Both the position numbers and the translations under genes were made by a program. This document shows, piece after piece, positions 39,130 to 50,215 of a DNA stretch of 64,000 nucleotides (its first letter is position 1; the number at the start of each line of letters is the position of its first letter). The stretch lies in contig OY759263.1 in assembly GCA_963662155.1 (NCBI GenBank), positions 13,008,515-13,072,514 on the forward strand, written 5' to 3'. Under the pieces are notes generated by a model. That model did not search any database. It was not told the origin of the DNA and worked only from the letters and a program-made list of their open reading frames with translations. Source of the stretch: Lamellibrachia columna. Lineage: Eukaryota; Annelida; Polychaeta; Sabellida; Siboglinidae.

Positions 39130-39402
39130 GTCCATCCGTACACTGCCATAGACCCCCGTAGGGGGTCAGATATCGCGGTACTGCCCTATACAGTGCCTCC
39201 GCGGCGTATCTCACGCGGCCGACCTGGAGGCAGCTCCGGTCGAGGAACTATAATCAGTGGGTTAGATATAGAGACCACCAATCTGGGAGTCTACGACAAT
39301 TTACTCATTTACCCATTTACCCCACTGCGTAGGATCGAACCAACGTCGTTTTGATCGGCAGTTCGCTGCTCTAAGCACTAGACCATCGCTGTCTCCAGCC
39401 AG
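39130..39402 (-). mobile_element. tRNA-derived SINE
   Basis: On the minus strand a tRNA-like head begins near 39,398. It has an A box in GATGGTCTAGTGCTTAGAGC and a B box GGTTCGATCC about 40 nt later, the spacing of an internal RNA polymerase III promoter. A G+C-rich body follows, with an inverted repeat GACCCCCTACGGGGGTC near 39,150-39,166. The acceptor stem does not pair, as expected of a SINE rather than a tRNA gene. Confidence 0.65.
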
Positions 39403-39950
39403 TGTCAATCTTACAGTTAACTTGTGTCCAATCAATGTCAGGTTTGCAGTTGACTCGTGACCAGTCAAGTCCATACATATTGTTAATTGTGTGCAGGCAA
39501 ATCGAACCTTACTTTTGAACAGAGGTCGGTATTTATCAGCCAGTCAAGCCCAGTCTTATAGGTGGCCACAAACCCAATATTATATCGTTGACCCGCCACA
39601 TGCGAAATACTACTCAACGGATGTAAATCTAGATACGGAATTAATACGAGCGAGTTAGCCAAAAGTTAGCCAAAAGTTAGCCACAAGCAGCGCGACGGCG
39701 GGTGTCTACTTGAGCCAAACACAGTGTAATGACTGCGCTAAGTTAATAATGTTTTGAAGATGATATGATTTACTTACATAATACCACACTATGTAGACTA
39801 TTCAGAGAGTGCCAAGTGCAGCCTTACCTAGTTTTTGTTATATGAGTTCATGTGTGTGGATGTTTGATGTTTTGTGTTTATGCGACGGTGCGTGTGACTA
39901 TTATATAATTGGCAAATGTAACATAATAATTATACTAACATAAACATAAT
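39403..39950. other. Intergenic, nothing recognised
   Basis: A triple AGTTAGCCAAA repeat occurs at about 39,653-39,682; otherwise unremarkable. Confidence 0.4.
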
Positions 39951-41565
39951 ACATGTATGTCGATGAAATAGCTTAACAGCTAACACCAACTCATCGGGAA
40001 CACAATGGATGCAGTGTTGGTAGCGAGGGGAGGACAGTGGGGGTAGCAAGGGGAGGACAGTGGGGTAGCAAGGGGAGGACAGTGGGGTAGCAAGGGGAGG
40101 ACAGTGGGGGTAGCAAGGGGAGAACAGTGGGGTAGCAAGGGGAGGACAGTGGGGGTAGCAAGGGGAGAACAGTGGGGTTAGGAAGGGGAGGACAGAGTGG
40201 GTAGCAAGGGGAGGACAGTGGTGGTAGAAAGGGCAGAACAGAAGGGGTAGCAATGGGAGGACAGTTGGGTAGCAAGGGGAGAACAGTGGGATAGCAAGGG
40301 AAGGACAGTATGCGTAGCAACTGGAGAACAGTGGGGTTGGCAAGGGGTGGACAGTGGGGGTAGCAAGGGCAGGACAGTGGGGTTGGCAAGGGGAGGACAG
40401 TGGGGTAGCAAGGGAAGCACAGTGGGGGTAGCAATGGGAGAACAGTGGGGGTAGCAAGGGGAAGACAGTGGGGATAGAAAGGGGATTACAGTGGGGTTAA
40501 CAAGGGGAGAACTCCGAGGATGGATGATAGCAAGGGGAGAACAGTTGGTTTAGCAAGGGTAGGAGAGTGGAGATAGAAATGGGAGTACAGTGGGGTTAGC
40601 AAGGGGGGGACAGTGTGGGTAGCAAGGGGAGGACAGTGGGGGTAGAAAGGGGAGTACAGTGGGGTTAGCAAGGGGAGGAAAGTGTGGATAGCAAGTGGAG
40701 AAGAGTGGGGTGGGAAATCAGTGAGGGTAGCAATGGTAGAACAGTGGGGTAGCAAGGGGAGAAGAGTGTGGTTAGAAAGTGGAGGACAGTGGGGGGTAGA
40801 AAGGGGAGTACAATGGGGTTAGCAAGGGGAGGACAGTGGGGGTAGCAAGGGGAGAACAGTGGGGGTAACAAGGGGAGGACAGTGGGGGTAGCAAGGGGAA
40901 GACATTGGGGGTAGCAAGAGGAGGGCAGTGTGGGTAGCAAGTGGAGAACAGTGGAGTTGGCAAGGGGTGGACAGTGGGGGTAGCAAGGGCAGGACAGTGG
41001 GGTAGCAAGGGGATGACAGTGGGGTAGCAAGGGGATAACAGTGGGGGGTAGAGAGGGGAGGACAGTGGGTGTAGCTAGGGGAAGACAGTGGGATTAGCAA
41101 GGGTGGACAGTGAGGGTAGCAAGGGCAGGACAGTGGGGTAGCCAAGGGAGGACAGTGGGGTCGCAAGGGGAGGGCAGTGTGGGTAGCAAGTGGAGAACAG
41201 TGGAGTTGGCAAGGGGTGGACATTGGAGGTAGCAAGGGGAGGACAGTGGGGTAGCAAGGGGGGACAGTGGGGGTAGCAAGGGGAGGACAGTGGGGTAGCA
41301 AGGGGGGACAGTGGGGGTAGCAAGGGGGGGGGGCAGTGGGGGTAGCAAACGGAGGGCAGTGTGGGTAACAAGTGGTGAACAGTGGGTTTGGCAAGGGGTG
41401 GACAGTGGGGGTAGCAAGGGCAGGACAGTGGGATAGCAAGGGGAGGACAGTGGGGGTAGCAAGGGGAAGACAGTGGGGGTAGCAAGAGTGGAACAGTGGG
41501 GGTAGCATGTATATCGATGATAGACAGCTTAGTAGCTAGCACAAACATTATCATCGAGAAAAAAA
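39951..41565. repeat. About 22-23-bp minisatellite (about 65 copies) with similar flanks on both sides
   Basis: The unit is close to AGTGGGGGTAGCAAGGGGAGGAC with frequent 1-bp length changes. The strongly purine-rich strand is the plus strand. Flanks at 39,950-40,005 and 41,508-41,565 resemble each other (CATGTATxTCGATGA, AGCTTA, AGCTA...CACAA). The Pro/Leu/Cys-rich ORFs on the minus strand follow from the repeat and are not genes. Confidence 0.93.
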
Positions 41566-41699
41566 CCAATATTAAATGACAAATAAAAGTCTTACACAAC
41601 AACAAAACTGCATGCCGGATCGGTGGGGGCGTCGGATCAACAACGACCGCGCAATCCACTGCTACACTCCAGGGTGGAGTTGATAAATATACTGCTGCA

Positions 41700-42060
41700 G
41701 TAATATCAGGAGTAGACATCAGGCTACCTGCAGAGAAAACCACCATACATAAGTGGAATGTCCGCAGCCTATATTCTTGCGGAAAATTAAAAGAAATAAC
41801 TCTTCATTTATCCAGATATCGGTGGGATATTCTTGGACTGGTTGAATCAGAAGGTCAGGTTTGGGAGATACAACAACAGAGGAAAGACACAAACTGTTGT
41901 ACAGCGGAAAAGATTCCAAACACTAAAATGGGGTTGCATTCCTTGTGAACAAGAATCTAGCAAACGCTCTCATCAGCTGTACACCAATCTCCAGCAGGCT
42001 GATTTACATACGAATCTCCGCTAAACCTCAAAACATCAACATTATCCAAGTAAATGCTCC
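41700..42060 (+). pseudogene. RTE-type LINE endonuclease fragment
   Basis: Plus-strand reading gives KTTIHKWNVRSLYSCGKLKE, then ITLHLSRYRWDILGLVES. After frame changes come GVAFLVNKNLANALISC, PISSRLIYIRISAKPQNINI and IQVNAP. This is the start of the apurinic-type endonuclease domain of RTE-clade LINEs, which nicks target DNA. It is frameshifted and truncated. A (TAATAA) run follows at 42,066. Confidence 0.7.
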
Positions 42061-42135
42061 AACATAATAATAATAATAACATTTTTATTAAGCGCAGTTT
42101 CCAATAAAATGCTCAAAGCGCTGCACAAAATATAA
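42061..42135 (+). mobile_element. SINE/LINE tail fragment
   Basis: After the TAA run comes TTTTTATTAAGCGCAG, then AATGCTCAAAGCGCTGCACA, the same tail signature as at 30.2 kb. Confidence 0.5.
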
Positions 42136-42139
42136 TAGA

Positions 42140-42770
42140 ATCTGTCCATAGCCTTCTACGAAAATTTAACAAGATTTAACAATATTTGCCATCCAAGCCA
42201 AAGGCCCAGATGGCAAGTGGACAAGGAATTCAGGTTGCTACCAGTTACACAATCTGTAGATAATGTGTTCCATTCATTTATTTTCCTCTGTAAGAAGGAG
42301 TGTTTCTTGATATCCAATATAAACTAATTTTACCTCATGTCCTCTAGTTATATTATCTTTCTTGAGTGAGAAAAACATATTCCTATCAATATTTTCATAA
42401 CCATTCAATATCTAAAAAAAACAATTTGATTACCCTTTGAAGCTTAAATACCACACTTCTCTTAAACTTTCATATCAGCGGTTATTTTTATTCCTAATTC
42501 CTTTTCTTTTACAGTTGTACCTAGAACAGTATATCCCATATTATAGTTTATATCCAAGTTCCAGTGTCCTGCACGTAGGCATTTACATTTTCCAAAATTG
42601 AATAAAATCTGCCATTTTTCAGACCATTTAGCTAATTTGTCTAGATCGTTTTGTAAATGTTATTTACCACCATATATTTTAACCTTTATAAGCACTTTAG
42701 TGTCATTTGCAAATTTAAGTACGTTGCTAGTTAGATGCCTGCCACGTGTTACAACGACAGTCTTGTTTTA
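42140..42770 (-). pseudogene. CR1-type LINE reverse transcriptase 3' part
   Basis: Read right to left, the translation gives LKFANDTKVLIKVKIYGG, LDKLAKWSEKWQILFNFG, KCKCLRAGHWN, GYTVLGTTVKEKELGIKI and TADMKV. Then come ASKGNQI and, after an internal deletion, GIN/NEW-type C-terminal sequence ending in the shared LINE 3' tail (AACAAGATTTAACAATATTT on the plus strand). Several stops and frameshifts. Confidence 0.8.
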
Positions 42771-43029
42771 GGAGATACTATTGTACTGGCAGACAAGGCT
42801 TATCCACACGGTGCCTGTTGTTTCGCCGAATCTAGCCAGCGATGGAAGTTGACAGCGGAGGTGACAAGCACAACTGCCCACTAACACACTAGACGCTTCA
42901 CTAAAACCTGCACTGCAAGCAGCACCAACTAAACACAAACGAGAACTGATTGAAGCAACACCAACCAACATTATACAGAGGCACAATTAGAATGTTTCCT
43001 TGTATGTTATATTTCTCCTAATCAACACA

Positions 43030-43240
43030 ATTATTTAATTACCATTTGAAGCTGCAATATCACACTTCTCTGAAATGTTCATATCAGCACTGGTTGTTAC
43101 TCCTATGCCCTTTTTATGTTACGGTAGTACCCAGTTCTCGTGTTCTATATGTAGGCATTTACATTTCTCAAAATTGAATAACATCTGCCATTTTTTTCAG
43201 GCTATTTCACTAATTTGTCTATATTTTTTCTTAATGTCGT
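43030..43240 (-). pseudogene. Second CR1-type LINE fragment of the same family
   Basis: The minus-strand translation repeats part of the previous fragment (GVTTSADMNISEKCDIAASN), with the same upstream FNFGKC-like region decayed. It lies about 260 bp to the right of the 42.1-42.8 kb fragment, so two copies of the same 3' region are adjacent. Confidence 0.7.
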
Positions 43241-43349
43241 GAGTTAATTACGTGAGTGCTGCTTCCACGTTGCGAACGATTTTTTATTGGTATGTTAGAC
43301 ACAGGTCGTAAGCTTTGATAAAGGTGCTAGATAAAGGTGGTTAGGTTGA

Positions 43350-43650
43350 TTATTTATGTGTATGTTGAACAATACTGGCGTAAATACCCTCCGGTGGGAT
43401 AATCCGTTTCTTTGCCTTCACCGTTGGCTGTTTTTACCATCAAATGCCAAGACAAATCGCTGGTTTTCGAGCACATAGGTCGGTAAGCTGCAGGTCACCG
43501 GTCATCTGTAGCAATTTGACGAGGAGGCATCGGTGGTTGACGGTGTTGCATGCTGATCAACGAAGACACCTCCACTGTGTCCTGTTAATTTGAGCAGCTG
43601 GCCCGTGCACAATTATCCTGGATGGAATCCGACCTGGTCTTGAAAGATTG
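43350..43650 (-). pseudogene. CR1-type LINE reverse transcriptase, motif A/B region
   Basis: The minus-strand translation gives NTVNHRCLLVKLLQMTGDL, then a frame change, then a degenerate form of the PQGSVLAPxLFNI motif (reading like VFTPVLFNIHINNQ). This upstream part probably belongs with one of the two 3' fragments to its left. Confidence 0.65.
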
Positions 43651-44879
43651 TTCTTCACACAAAACTAAATGGCTACGAGATTTCTGTGTGATTAGGGTGT
43701 GCGATTATGGTTTACAACTTTGAGTCAAGAGTAAACCCTGTCTCAGCAGCCTGTTAGCAACATTCTTTGGCATCTGGGTTTATTCTACTAAATACTCCGT
43801 GATTACCGGTATCTACTTTCTTACAATTACTTTCTAGCCGATATTGCTACACGCATACATAAAGTAAGGGTCTATGTTAGGATTAGCTGCCAACGTAAGA
43901 ACTATCTTAGTTGATAATTGTGATGCTGCCTCAACAAATTGCGCCGAATTGAAATACAACTTAAAATCGTCGTCAATGAACGCTTAGTATTTCATTTCTG
44001 CCCAAGAGCATCGTAGAGAATCGACCCCACTGTGTACACACTGTACGCCTCTGAGCCCTCCCGTGTGCAATGATGCTTGTGAAATGCCAATATGTACGTT
44101 CTTGTTTAAAACATGTCTGAGTATTTTTAGAGCAATTCACTGTGAAATACATATAAATGATAGACAGAGTATCTAGTCAAAATCATACTTCTGAACAGAT
44201 ATCTTATAATTCGTAGAAGTAGGCGAACGGGTGAATTAAAGTTGTCCCAGCTAACGGCATTGGATCTATGCCCATCGGAAAGTGATCTGATTTCAAGCGA
44301 AGTCGCGTCACTGTATTCTGGCTAAAAGGACGTTGATCAATGGCAGTGCGGGCATTATTAAAAACAAACATGGATAGTGATGCATGCCGTATTATATCTG
44401 CCGTCATGTTAGCGGTTTTGCAGAGCTTGGTCACAGATGGCGCCACTGCACATATTGGCAGGGACTGGAAACAATCTGCTCCCTCTACACAGCTGTTTCT
44501 TTTATCGATCTCCTGCCATTGTACGATTGACGTTCCTACCTTGCGTGCAAAGCGTAGTAGTCTAGACACCCTATTCATTTACGCACAGCGTACACAATCA
44601 CTGTTATCCCAGTGTACCGACTGTGCCGATGACACCTTGAATCGCTGATAGTATTTTGTATATCTTTTATTGATTCCAGACTATGAGTACTACGTGCGAC
44701 AAACGGTGGCGCCACATTACGGATCTTTGATAATGATGACCTTCTATAACGGTGAACAGAAATGGACGCAATACAACCGGCTACTCGAACTCTGCAGAGT
44801 TTGTATTGGGTGCAGTTTCACAAAAGCGCTCGCCATTTTATTGAACGGATGAAGTAGAAAACCTAAAAATAAGTCTGAA
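43651..44879. other. Intergenic, nothing recognised
   Basis: ORFs of 124 codons (minus, 44,204-44,578) and 102 codons (plus, 44,340-44,648) overlap each other and match no domain that I know. Confidence 0.35.
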
Positions 44880-45445
44880 AATATAAAGTTTTGGTTGGGA
44901 CTAAATAACAATATGAGTAGATCATCCCCTGTTACATTATACTATACATTTGTTTATTCGTACCTATCGTATTGTATTGAAGTGTGGGGGTGAGCATGCA
45001 ATACGCATGTTAATTCTTTAATCAAACTACACAAGTTGCAATACGTTTATCTATTATCAGCTCCATACACAAAACACACATAACAAATCTACAAAAAATT
45101 ATTGCTGTTGTCACTAAGAAAAATAAACGAATAAATTGTTGTTATGTTTATTTATATACAGTTGTCAAGAATATGTTAAGTGTGTGCAATATAAATAATG
45201 TAATCCATAAATATTGGACATGCCATGCTGATATATTGCATGTATCAATTTCAATATCCAATATAATTAATATGTTAATGTTAATGTTAATGGTGTGAAT
45301 ATGTTTAAAATAGAATTTACGTATATCTGATAAGAGCGGAGTACACATAGATGAGAAAATTGTTGGAATTTCGATAAGCCATTGGCTTCCTTGTCTACTT
45401 GCCATCTGGAACTTGTTGTTTGGGATGGCAATCTTGTTAAATCTT
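44880..45445 (+). mobile_element. LINE fragment: reverse transcriptase C-terminal piece plus 3' tail
   Basis: Plus-strand translation near 44,930-45,080 gives LYYTFVYSYLSYCIEVWG, then a stop and LIKLHKLQYVYLLSAPYTKHT, the conserved tail of LINE ORF2. The shared 3' tail (GATAAGCCATTGGCTTCC... GGCAATCTTGTTAAATC) follows at 45,372-45,443. The stretch between is A+T-rich. Confidence 0.65.
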
Positions 45446-45680
45446 GACACCGTGGTGTTAAACTGAGGAATTACACTGTAAAAACAATGGTTTGTACCTA
45501 GTCATCTCAAAATGTTTTGCTAGTAAATACTAGTAGTCATTTATATTAGTAACATGCATCGTTGTATTTGTAATGCATATATTTATGAGGCTTGTGTATA
45601 TGTGATTTGTGCAGCTGTTTTTCTTCAACTGCACTTTCTATTTTCTTTTTGTTCAGTTTGTTTTTCTCTTGCACCATATA

Positions 45681-46070
<390 letters not shown>

Positions 46071-46282
46071 GGAACACCCTTAAACCAAATAGCATAATGC
46101 CCTACATGCTATCACGCAGTCTATGAATACAACTACCTGCTTAAAAATACACTAGCTCTAACTGGAATAACTACAAAGGTGGGGCCAATTCGCCACCGGT
46201 CACCGACACATGTGACCACCCCACCAACCCTAAATAATCGCTGAAGTTAAGAACCATTAGATAGAACAGCGAGCACTCCTAC

Positions 46283-47173
46283 TCAAGCAATCCTAATGTA
46301 TTTCTTAAACGCATCCGAAGTCCACCTGCCTGCCGCTCTGATCTGCGCATCCGATTCGCCCCTCAGTGCGGCTGCAGTGGCTGCCCCAATACGAAAGCTG
46401 TGACCCTTAAAAGCACTAGTTTGGTAGCCACAAAAACCAAGTAGTCGCTTCAATGACACATCAAATTCACTGCGTAACATTGGAGAGCCATCTGGTTATG
46501 CGAACAGAGAAGCCTGCACGTTGCCTCTGGCCAGCTGGAAATCTCGCAAAAAAGAAGCGGGGTGTATTCTAGTCCCCTGAATGCACTCGCCTCTCACTTG
46601 TAGGGATTGGGGACCTTGCCTCGCACTATGCTTAAAACGCCGGAAAGAGATTGTGATCAACTCCCCGGATAATAAAACATCATCCATGTGCAAACAACCA
46701 CGTATCGTGCCACGTGATCGAGGCACCATTTCCCCTATCCGCAAATAAGCTTTGAATGCCAGTACCATCATGGCTCGGAGCATAAGACACTTATACCGAG
46801 ATGTAAACACGGTGGGTAAAGCCTGCACTAAGCGACTGAGTACAGGGAGTGTGACAGGCAGGCGGACATCAGGGACCGTTCCCAAATTACGAGCTCCTGC
46901 CAACAACTTAGATACCATAAAGCAATTCGACGGGTCATGGAAACCATTGATTTTGTGGAAATAAGCCACCGCTGATACAGTAGAAACAATGGATGCTGGG
47001 GCAGAGCCACTGGCATACAAGTGTGCAATAAAAAGCAACACCATCGGTACCGAAACTGGCAGACGAGTTGGTAAGCCCAACGAGACATGAAAATTTACCA
47101 ATTTCTTCCAAGCGCGCTCATAATGGGCCCTTGATGATGGAGCTAAGGAGGCCTGCAGCAGCTTGTCTAAAGA
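46283..47173 (-). pseudogene. Retrotransposon tyrosine recombinase, interrupted by one stop
   Basis: The frame opens at 47,173, overlapping the RT stop by 7 nt, with a helical N-terminal core-binding domain (LAPSSRAHYERAWKKLVNF). Catalytic residues are present: Arg in FKAYLRIGEM, Lys in RRFKHSARQ, His-x-x-Arg in KGHSFRIGAA, Trp in GRWTSDAF, and the nucleophile Tyr in KKYIRIA close to the C-terminus. A single in-frame TAA (46,496-46,498) separates the first Arg part from the HxxR-Tyr part. The full-length recombinase therefore cannot be made from this copy without readthrough. Everything else in the ORF is intact, so the stop looks recent. Confidence 0.88.
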
Positions 47174-48957
47174 TTACCTAAGCCTGCCGGGGACACACTG
47201 TAAGGTACTTCCACCGGGTTGACCTTCGCCCAGGGTGCCAGTTGTCGAAATTCGTCCACCTGTAAACGTGACAATTTATCAGCCAGAGTGTTAATTCGAC
47301 CAGGTATGTGACGTGCTGCAAAGTTAATATTAAAACGCAAGCATGCTAATACAAGTGGACGTAGTAATGCCATGATGCGTGGTTCACGCGATGTCTGGTT
47401 ATTAATTATAGGTACAAGGGCTTCATTGTCCGTGAAAAAACAGACACTTTTGTTTGCCCAAGCATCACCCCAAACATGCACTGCTGCCATGATAGGATAC
47501 AGCTCCAACGCCGCGACATTGAATAATCGCCATGCCACTGGCCACTCACCACAAAACCACTCTGACCCACACAGTGCGCCATACCCTATACCACCTGCTG
47601 CATCAGTGTACAGTTGGAGATAGTCACCTGTCAAAAAACTGTCGTCCAAGAAGAAGGACCTGCCATTGAAATATAAAAAAAATTCCCACCAAACACCGAG
47701 ATCAAGTTTAGTCTCCCGGGTCAAGCGGATATGATGATGTGGCTTGTGCACGCCCATCGTCAAATCTATCAGCCGCCGCAGAAAGGCCCTGCCTGGGACG
47801 ACAACTGAACAAGCAAAATTCAGAACGCCAATAAGTGATTGAAGTTCCTTAAGAGTAACTTTCTGTTTACTCTGGAAAGCTAAAAGCAATGACCTGGTCT
47901 TCTCTAACTTATCGTCAGGAAGCCGAGCCTCCATATGGACAGCATCCAAGATAATGCCCACAAAAGGGATGGAAGAGGATGGGCCCACCGTTTTACTAGG
48001 TGCCAGTGGAACCCCAATTTGTTTGCAAAGAGCAACAAAAGACATGAGATCGTGATTGCATTTTTCAACTGAGTGTGCCAACAACAGGAAATCGTCAATG
48101 ACATGCACCATTCCCGTCACACCTAATTTCACCTTCGCAGCCCACTCCAACGCAGTACTGAAACATTCAAAGATCGCACAACTGCTCGAACATCCCATAG
48201 GAAGGACAGCATCCATAAACAAATTTCCTTTCCACTGAAAACCCAACAAAGGCCTGTCCGCTGGAGAGACCGGAATAATACGAAATGCTGATTCCACATC
48301 CACCTTAGCCATGTAAACAGGCGTCGGAGAATGCCGTATGAAATCAATCGCATCCTGGATCGTTGCGTATTGAACCGACGAGATCTCCTTAGGAATAAAA
48401 TCATTAACCGAGGAACCTTCAGGATATGATAGGTGGTGTATCATCCTAAATTCTCCGGGAGACTTCTTCGGCACAACGCCTAGAGGTGAAATCCTATACC
48501 GTAGACAAGTTGGCTGAAAGTCGTAAGGCCCAAGTATGCGACCCAATGCCAACTCTTTTGCTAACTTCTGATCTATGACTTCTGCAAATTCGTCAGCAGA
48601 TTTAAGATTACTTACCACTTCCCCTCGCTGCGGGGGCAATCCAACACAACCAATCTGAAAACCATGAGTGAAACCATGCAAAAGATACGCCACTAAATTG
48701 TTATCGTAACCATCTAAAATACTACCGAGTGTTTCTGGGGACACAGGTGAGGGTAACTTACTTCCAAGCCCAAGCGGGCGAGCCAGTGGCGGTCGAAGGT
48801 CCAGCTGGGGGACCGGGCGGAGTTGGGTTACCTGGGCGCTGGTGCTTTGCCCGTCTGCTGAAACACCTAATCGATGGGTGGGACCCCCCGCAGACTCTAC
48901 ATTTGTGCATCCAGCGACATGTGTTCTTGTTACACATGTCTCCCCGGTTGAATGCAA
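47167..48957 (-). CDS. Retrotransposon reverse transcriptase - RNase H
   Basis: A 596-codon open frame, uninterrupted. RT core: GEFRMIHHLS (about 168-177), motif A with Asp220 in KVDVESAFR, motif B VLPMG (251-255), catalytic VIDDFLLL with Asp288-Asp289, then PFVGIILD. RNase H: Asp452 in LYTDAAG, Glu485 in AALELYPI, Asp510 in FFTDNEAL and Asp560 in INTLADKLSR, so the active site appears complete. It copies element RNA to DNA. No ATG lies near the 5' end of the frame; the first 200 nt overlap gag, suggesting a ribosomal frameshift or a spliced start. The TAG stop at 47,167 overlaps the opening of the recombinase frame. Confidence 0.92.
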   Translation of the reverse strand: MHSTGETCVTRTHVAGCTNVESAGGPTHRLGVSADGQSTSAQVTQLRPVPQLDLRPPLARPLGLGSKLPSPVSPETLGSILDGYDNNLVAYLLHGFTHGFQIGCVGLPPQRGEVVSNLKSADEFAEVIDQKLAKELALGRILGPYDFQPTCLRYRISPLGVVPKKSPGEFRMIHHLSYPEGSSVNDFIPKEISSVQYATIQDAIDFIRHSPTPVYMAKVDVESAFRIIPVSPADRPLLGFQWKGNLFMDAVLPMGCSSSCAIFECFSTALEWAAKVKLGVTGMVHVIDDFLLLAHSVEKCNHDLMSFVALCKQIGVPLAPSKTVGPSSSIPFVGIILDAVHMEARLPDDKLEKTRSLLLAFQSKQKVTLKELQSLIGVLNFACSVVVPGRAFLRRLIDLTMGVHKPHHHIRLTRETKLDLGVWWEFFLYFNGRSFFLDDSFLTGDYLQLYTDAAGGIGYGALCGSEWFCGEWPVAWRLFNVAALELYPIMAAVHVWGDAWANKSVCFFTDNEALVPIINNQTSREPRIMALLRPLVLACLRFNINFAARHIPGRINTLADKLSRLQVDEFRQLAPWAKVNPVEVPYSVSPAGLGNL

Positions 48958-50137
48958 AGCACGGACTGGCAGTTGGGGTCCGGGCCCTGCCCTTGCCTGG
49001 AAAGGGGGACCCTGGGGACTGCAACTGATCTGCCTTAGTTTGAGATGCCTTCAGCCATAGCTCCCAGTTGATCGAGTCCCATGCCCACCCCGCCCGATAC
49101 CGCAGGGACCTGAAATCTTGGTCGTATGATCGCCAATCGGCCCCCTCTTGCGCAAGGCCTCGAACGACTTCGATATATTTTAACATCTTAGTGGCACAAG
49201 GAAGGTTAGCGGGCTGCGTTAAATACACGGACATATACATTTGAAATGCTTGCATCCACAACTGAAAAGACAGGGTCTCACTTGGCTTGGCCTTTGCCGG
49301 GGACACGCAGAAAGTGGGGCTAGCGGTAGCACCCTGTACTGACAGGGCGTAATCATGCTGCTGGAGCTGGTCGGGCTTAATGAGGAGGGACAGGTCGATG
49401 AACTCACCAGCCCAAATCTTAGCTCTAAGGGCATCGGGGATACTGGCATGGAGTGGCAAGGAAACTGATGCGCACGATGCCATCAATTCCTGTGTGGCCC
49501 GCGGCAGAGACCCTAAAACCTCATTACCTGGAACATGCATAAAGTTGGCAGTAGGCCAGGGGGCGACATTGTCATTGGCACCATAACCAAATGGCAATGG
49601 CTGCTCCTGGGCAGGGTGATCTGGCTCGACTGGCTGCAACGGAAAAGCGTGTCCCCACTCCGGCGTGTCTGGACCCTGGCCGGCTGTCACCTGTGCGGCA
49701 CTGCCCAGAGCAGCAGGTGGGGAACCAGCAGCTGGCGCCGGGTGCAAAGCCATCACCATGGTGTGAATTTGCTGAAGCATTCTCTCAGACGATGCCACGC
49801 GGCGTTCCATGTCGCGTTCCCACTGGCTCCGGGGCAAGGCTGGCTCCTGCGCATCTCGCACCACCGTCTGAAGACTAGGAGCATCCTCGAAATGCTCCCG
49901 AATCGCACACTCAGGTGGCGGAGCCCCCATTGAGACAACTGCCGGAGCTGCAGCAGACACCGTGGCAGGCGCAGACGTCGCGGCGGCAGCAGACGTCGCT
50001 GCGGCAGGAGCAGACGTCGGGGCGGCAGCAGACACTGCAGCTGAGCGTGCGCGTGCTGATCGAGCCCGAGTTTGTCTGGGTGACGTGTTCTGCATTGCAG
50101 GCCGTCCACGACCCCGTGTAGCCTTAGCACGTGCCAT
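48758..50137 (-). CDS. Retrotransposon Gag-like protein
   Basis: ATG at 50,137 gives about 459 residues; the frame is open slightly further upstream. The N-terminus is basic (Arg/Ala/Lys). An Ala/Pro/Thr-rich low-complexity stretch follows, then a central region with a Trp-rich helical part (WDSINWELWLKASQ). Near the C-terminus, at about 390-425, a Cys/His cluster reads CFAFNRGDMC, C..WMHKC, RVCGGSHPSIRC. This zinc motif, with CGxxHPxxxC, is typical of DIRS-order Gag and should bind element RNA. The last 200 nt overlap the RT ORF in another frame. Confidence 0.85.
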   Translation of the reverse strand: MARAKATRGRGRPAMQNTSPRQTRARSARARSAAVSAAAPTSAPAAATSAAAATSAPATVSAAAPAVVSMGAPPPECAIREHFEDAPSLQTVVRDAQEPALPRSQWERDMERRVASSERMLQQIHTMVMALHPAPAAGSPPAALGSAAQVTAGQGPDTPEWGHAFPLQPVEPDHPAQEQPLPFGYGANDNVAPWPTANFMHVPGNEVLGSLPRATQELMASCASVSLPLHASIPDALRAKIWAGEFIDLSLLIKPDQLQQHDYALSVQGATASPTFCVSPAKAKPSETLSFQLWMQAFQMYMSVYLTQPANLPCATKMLKYIEVVRGLAQEGADWRSYDQDFRSLRYRAGWAWDSINWELWLKASQTKADQLQSPGSPFPGKGRARTPTASPCFAFNRGDMCNKNTCRWMHKCRVCGGSHPSIRCFSRRAKHQRPGNPTPPGPPAGPSTATGSPAWAWK

Positions 50138-50215
50138 TCTGCAACAACAATACAACAGCAGCAGCGACTAGATAAAGCTTATCTCCCCATGTGTGAACCT
50201 GCATGAAGCTCTAAC

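Noticed and set aside
39930..41746. Large Pro/Leu/Cys/His-rich minus-strand ORFs up to 229 codons
   Set aside because: They come from a 22-23-bp minisatellite open in several frames; composition changes with frame and unit number.
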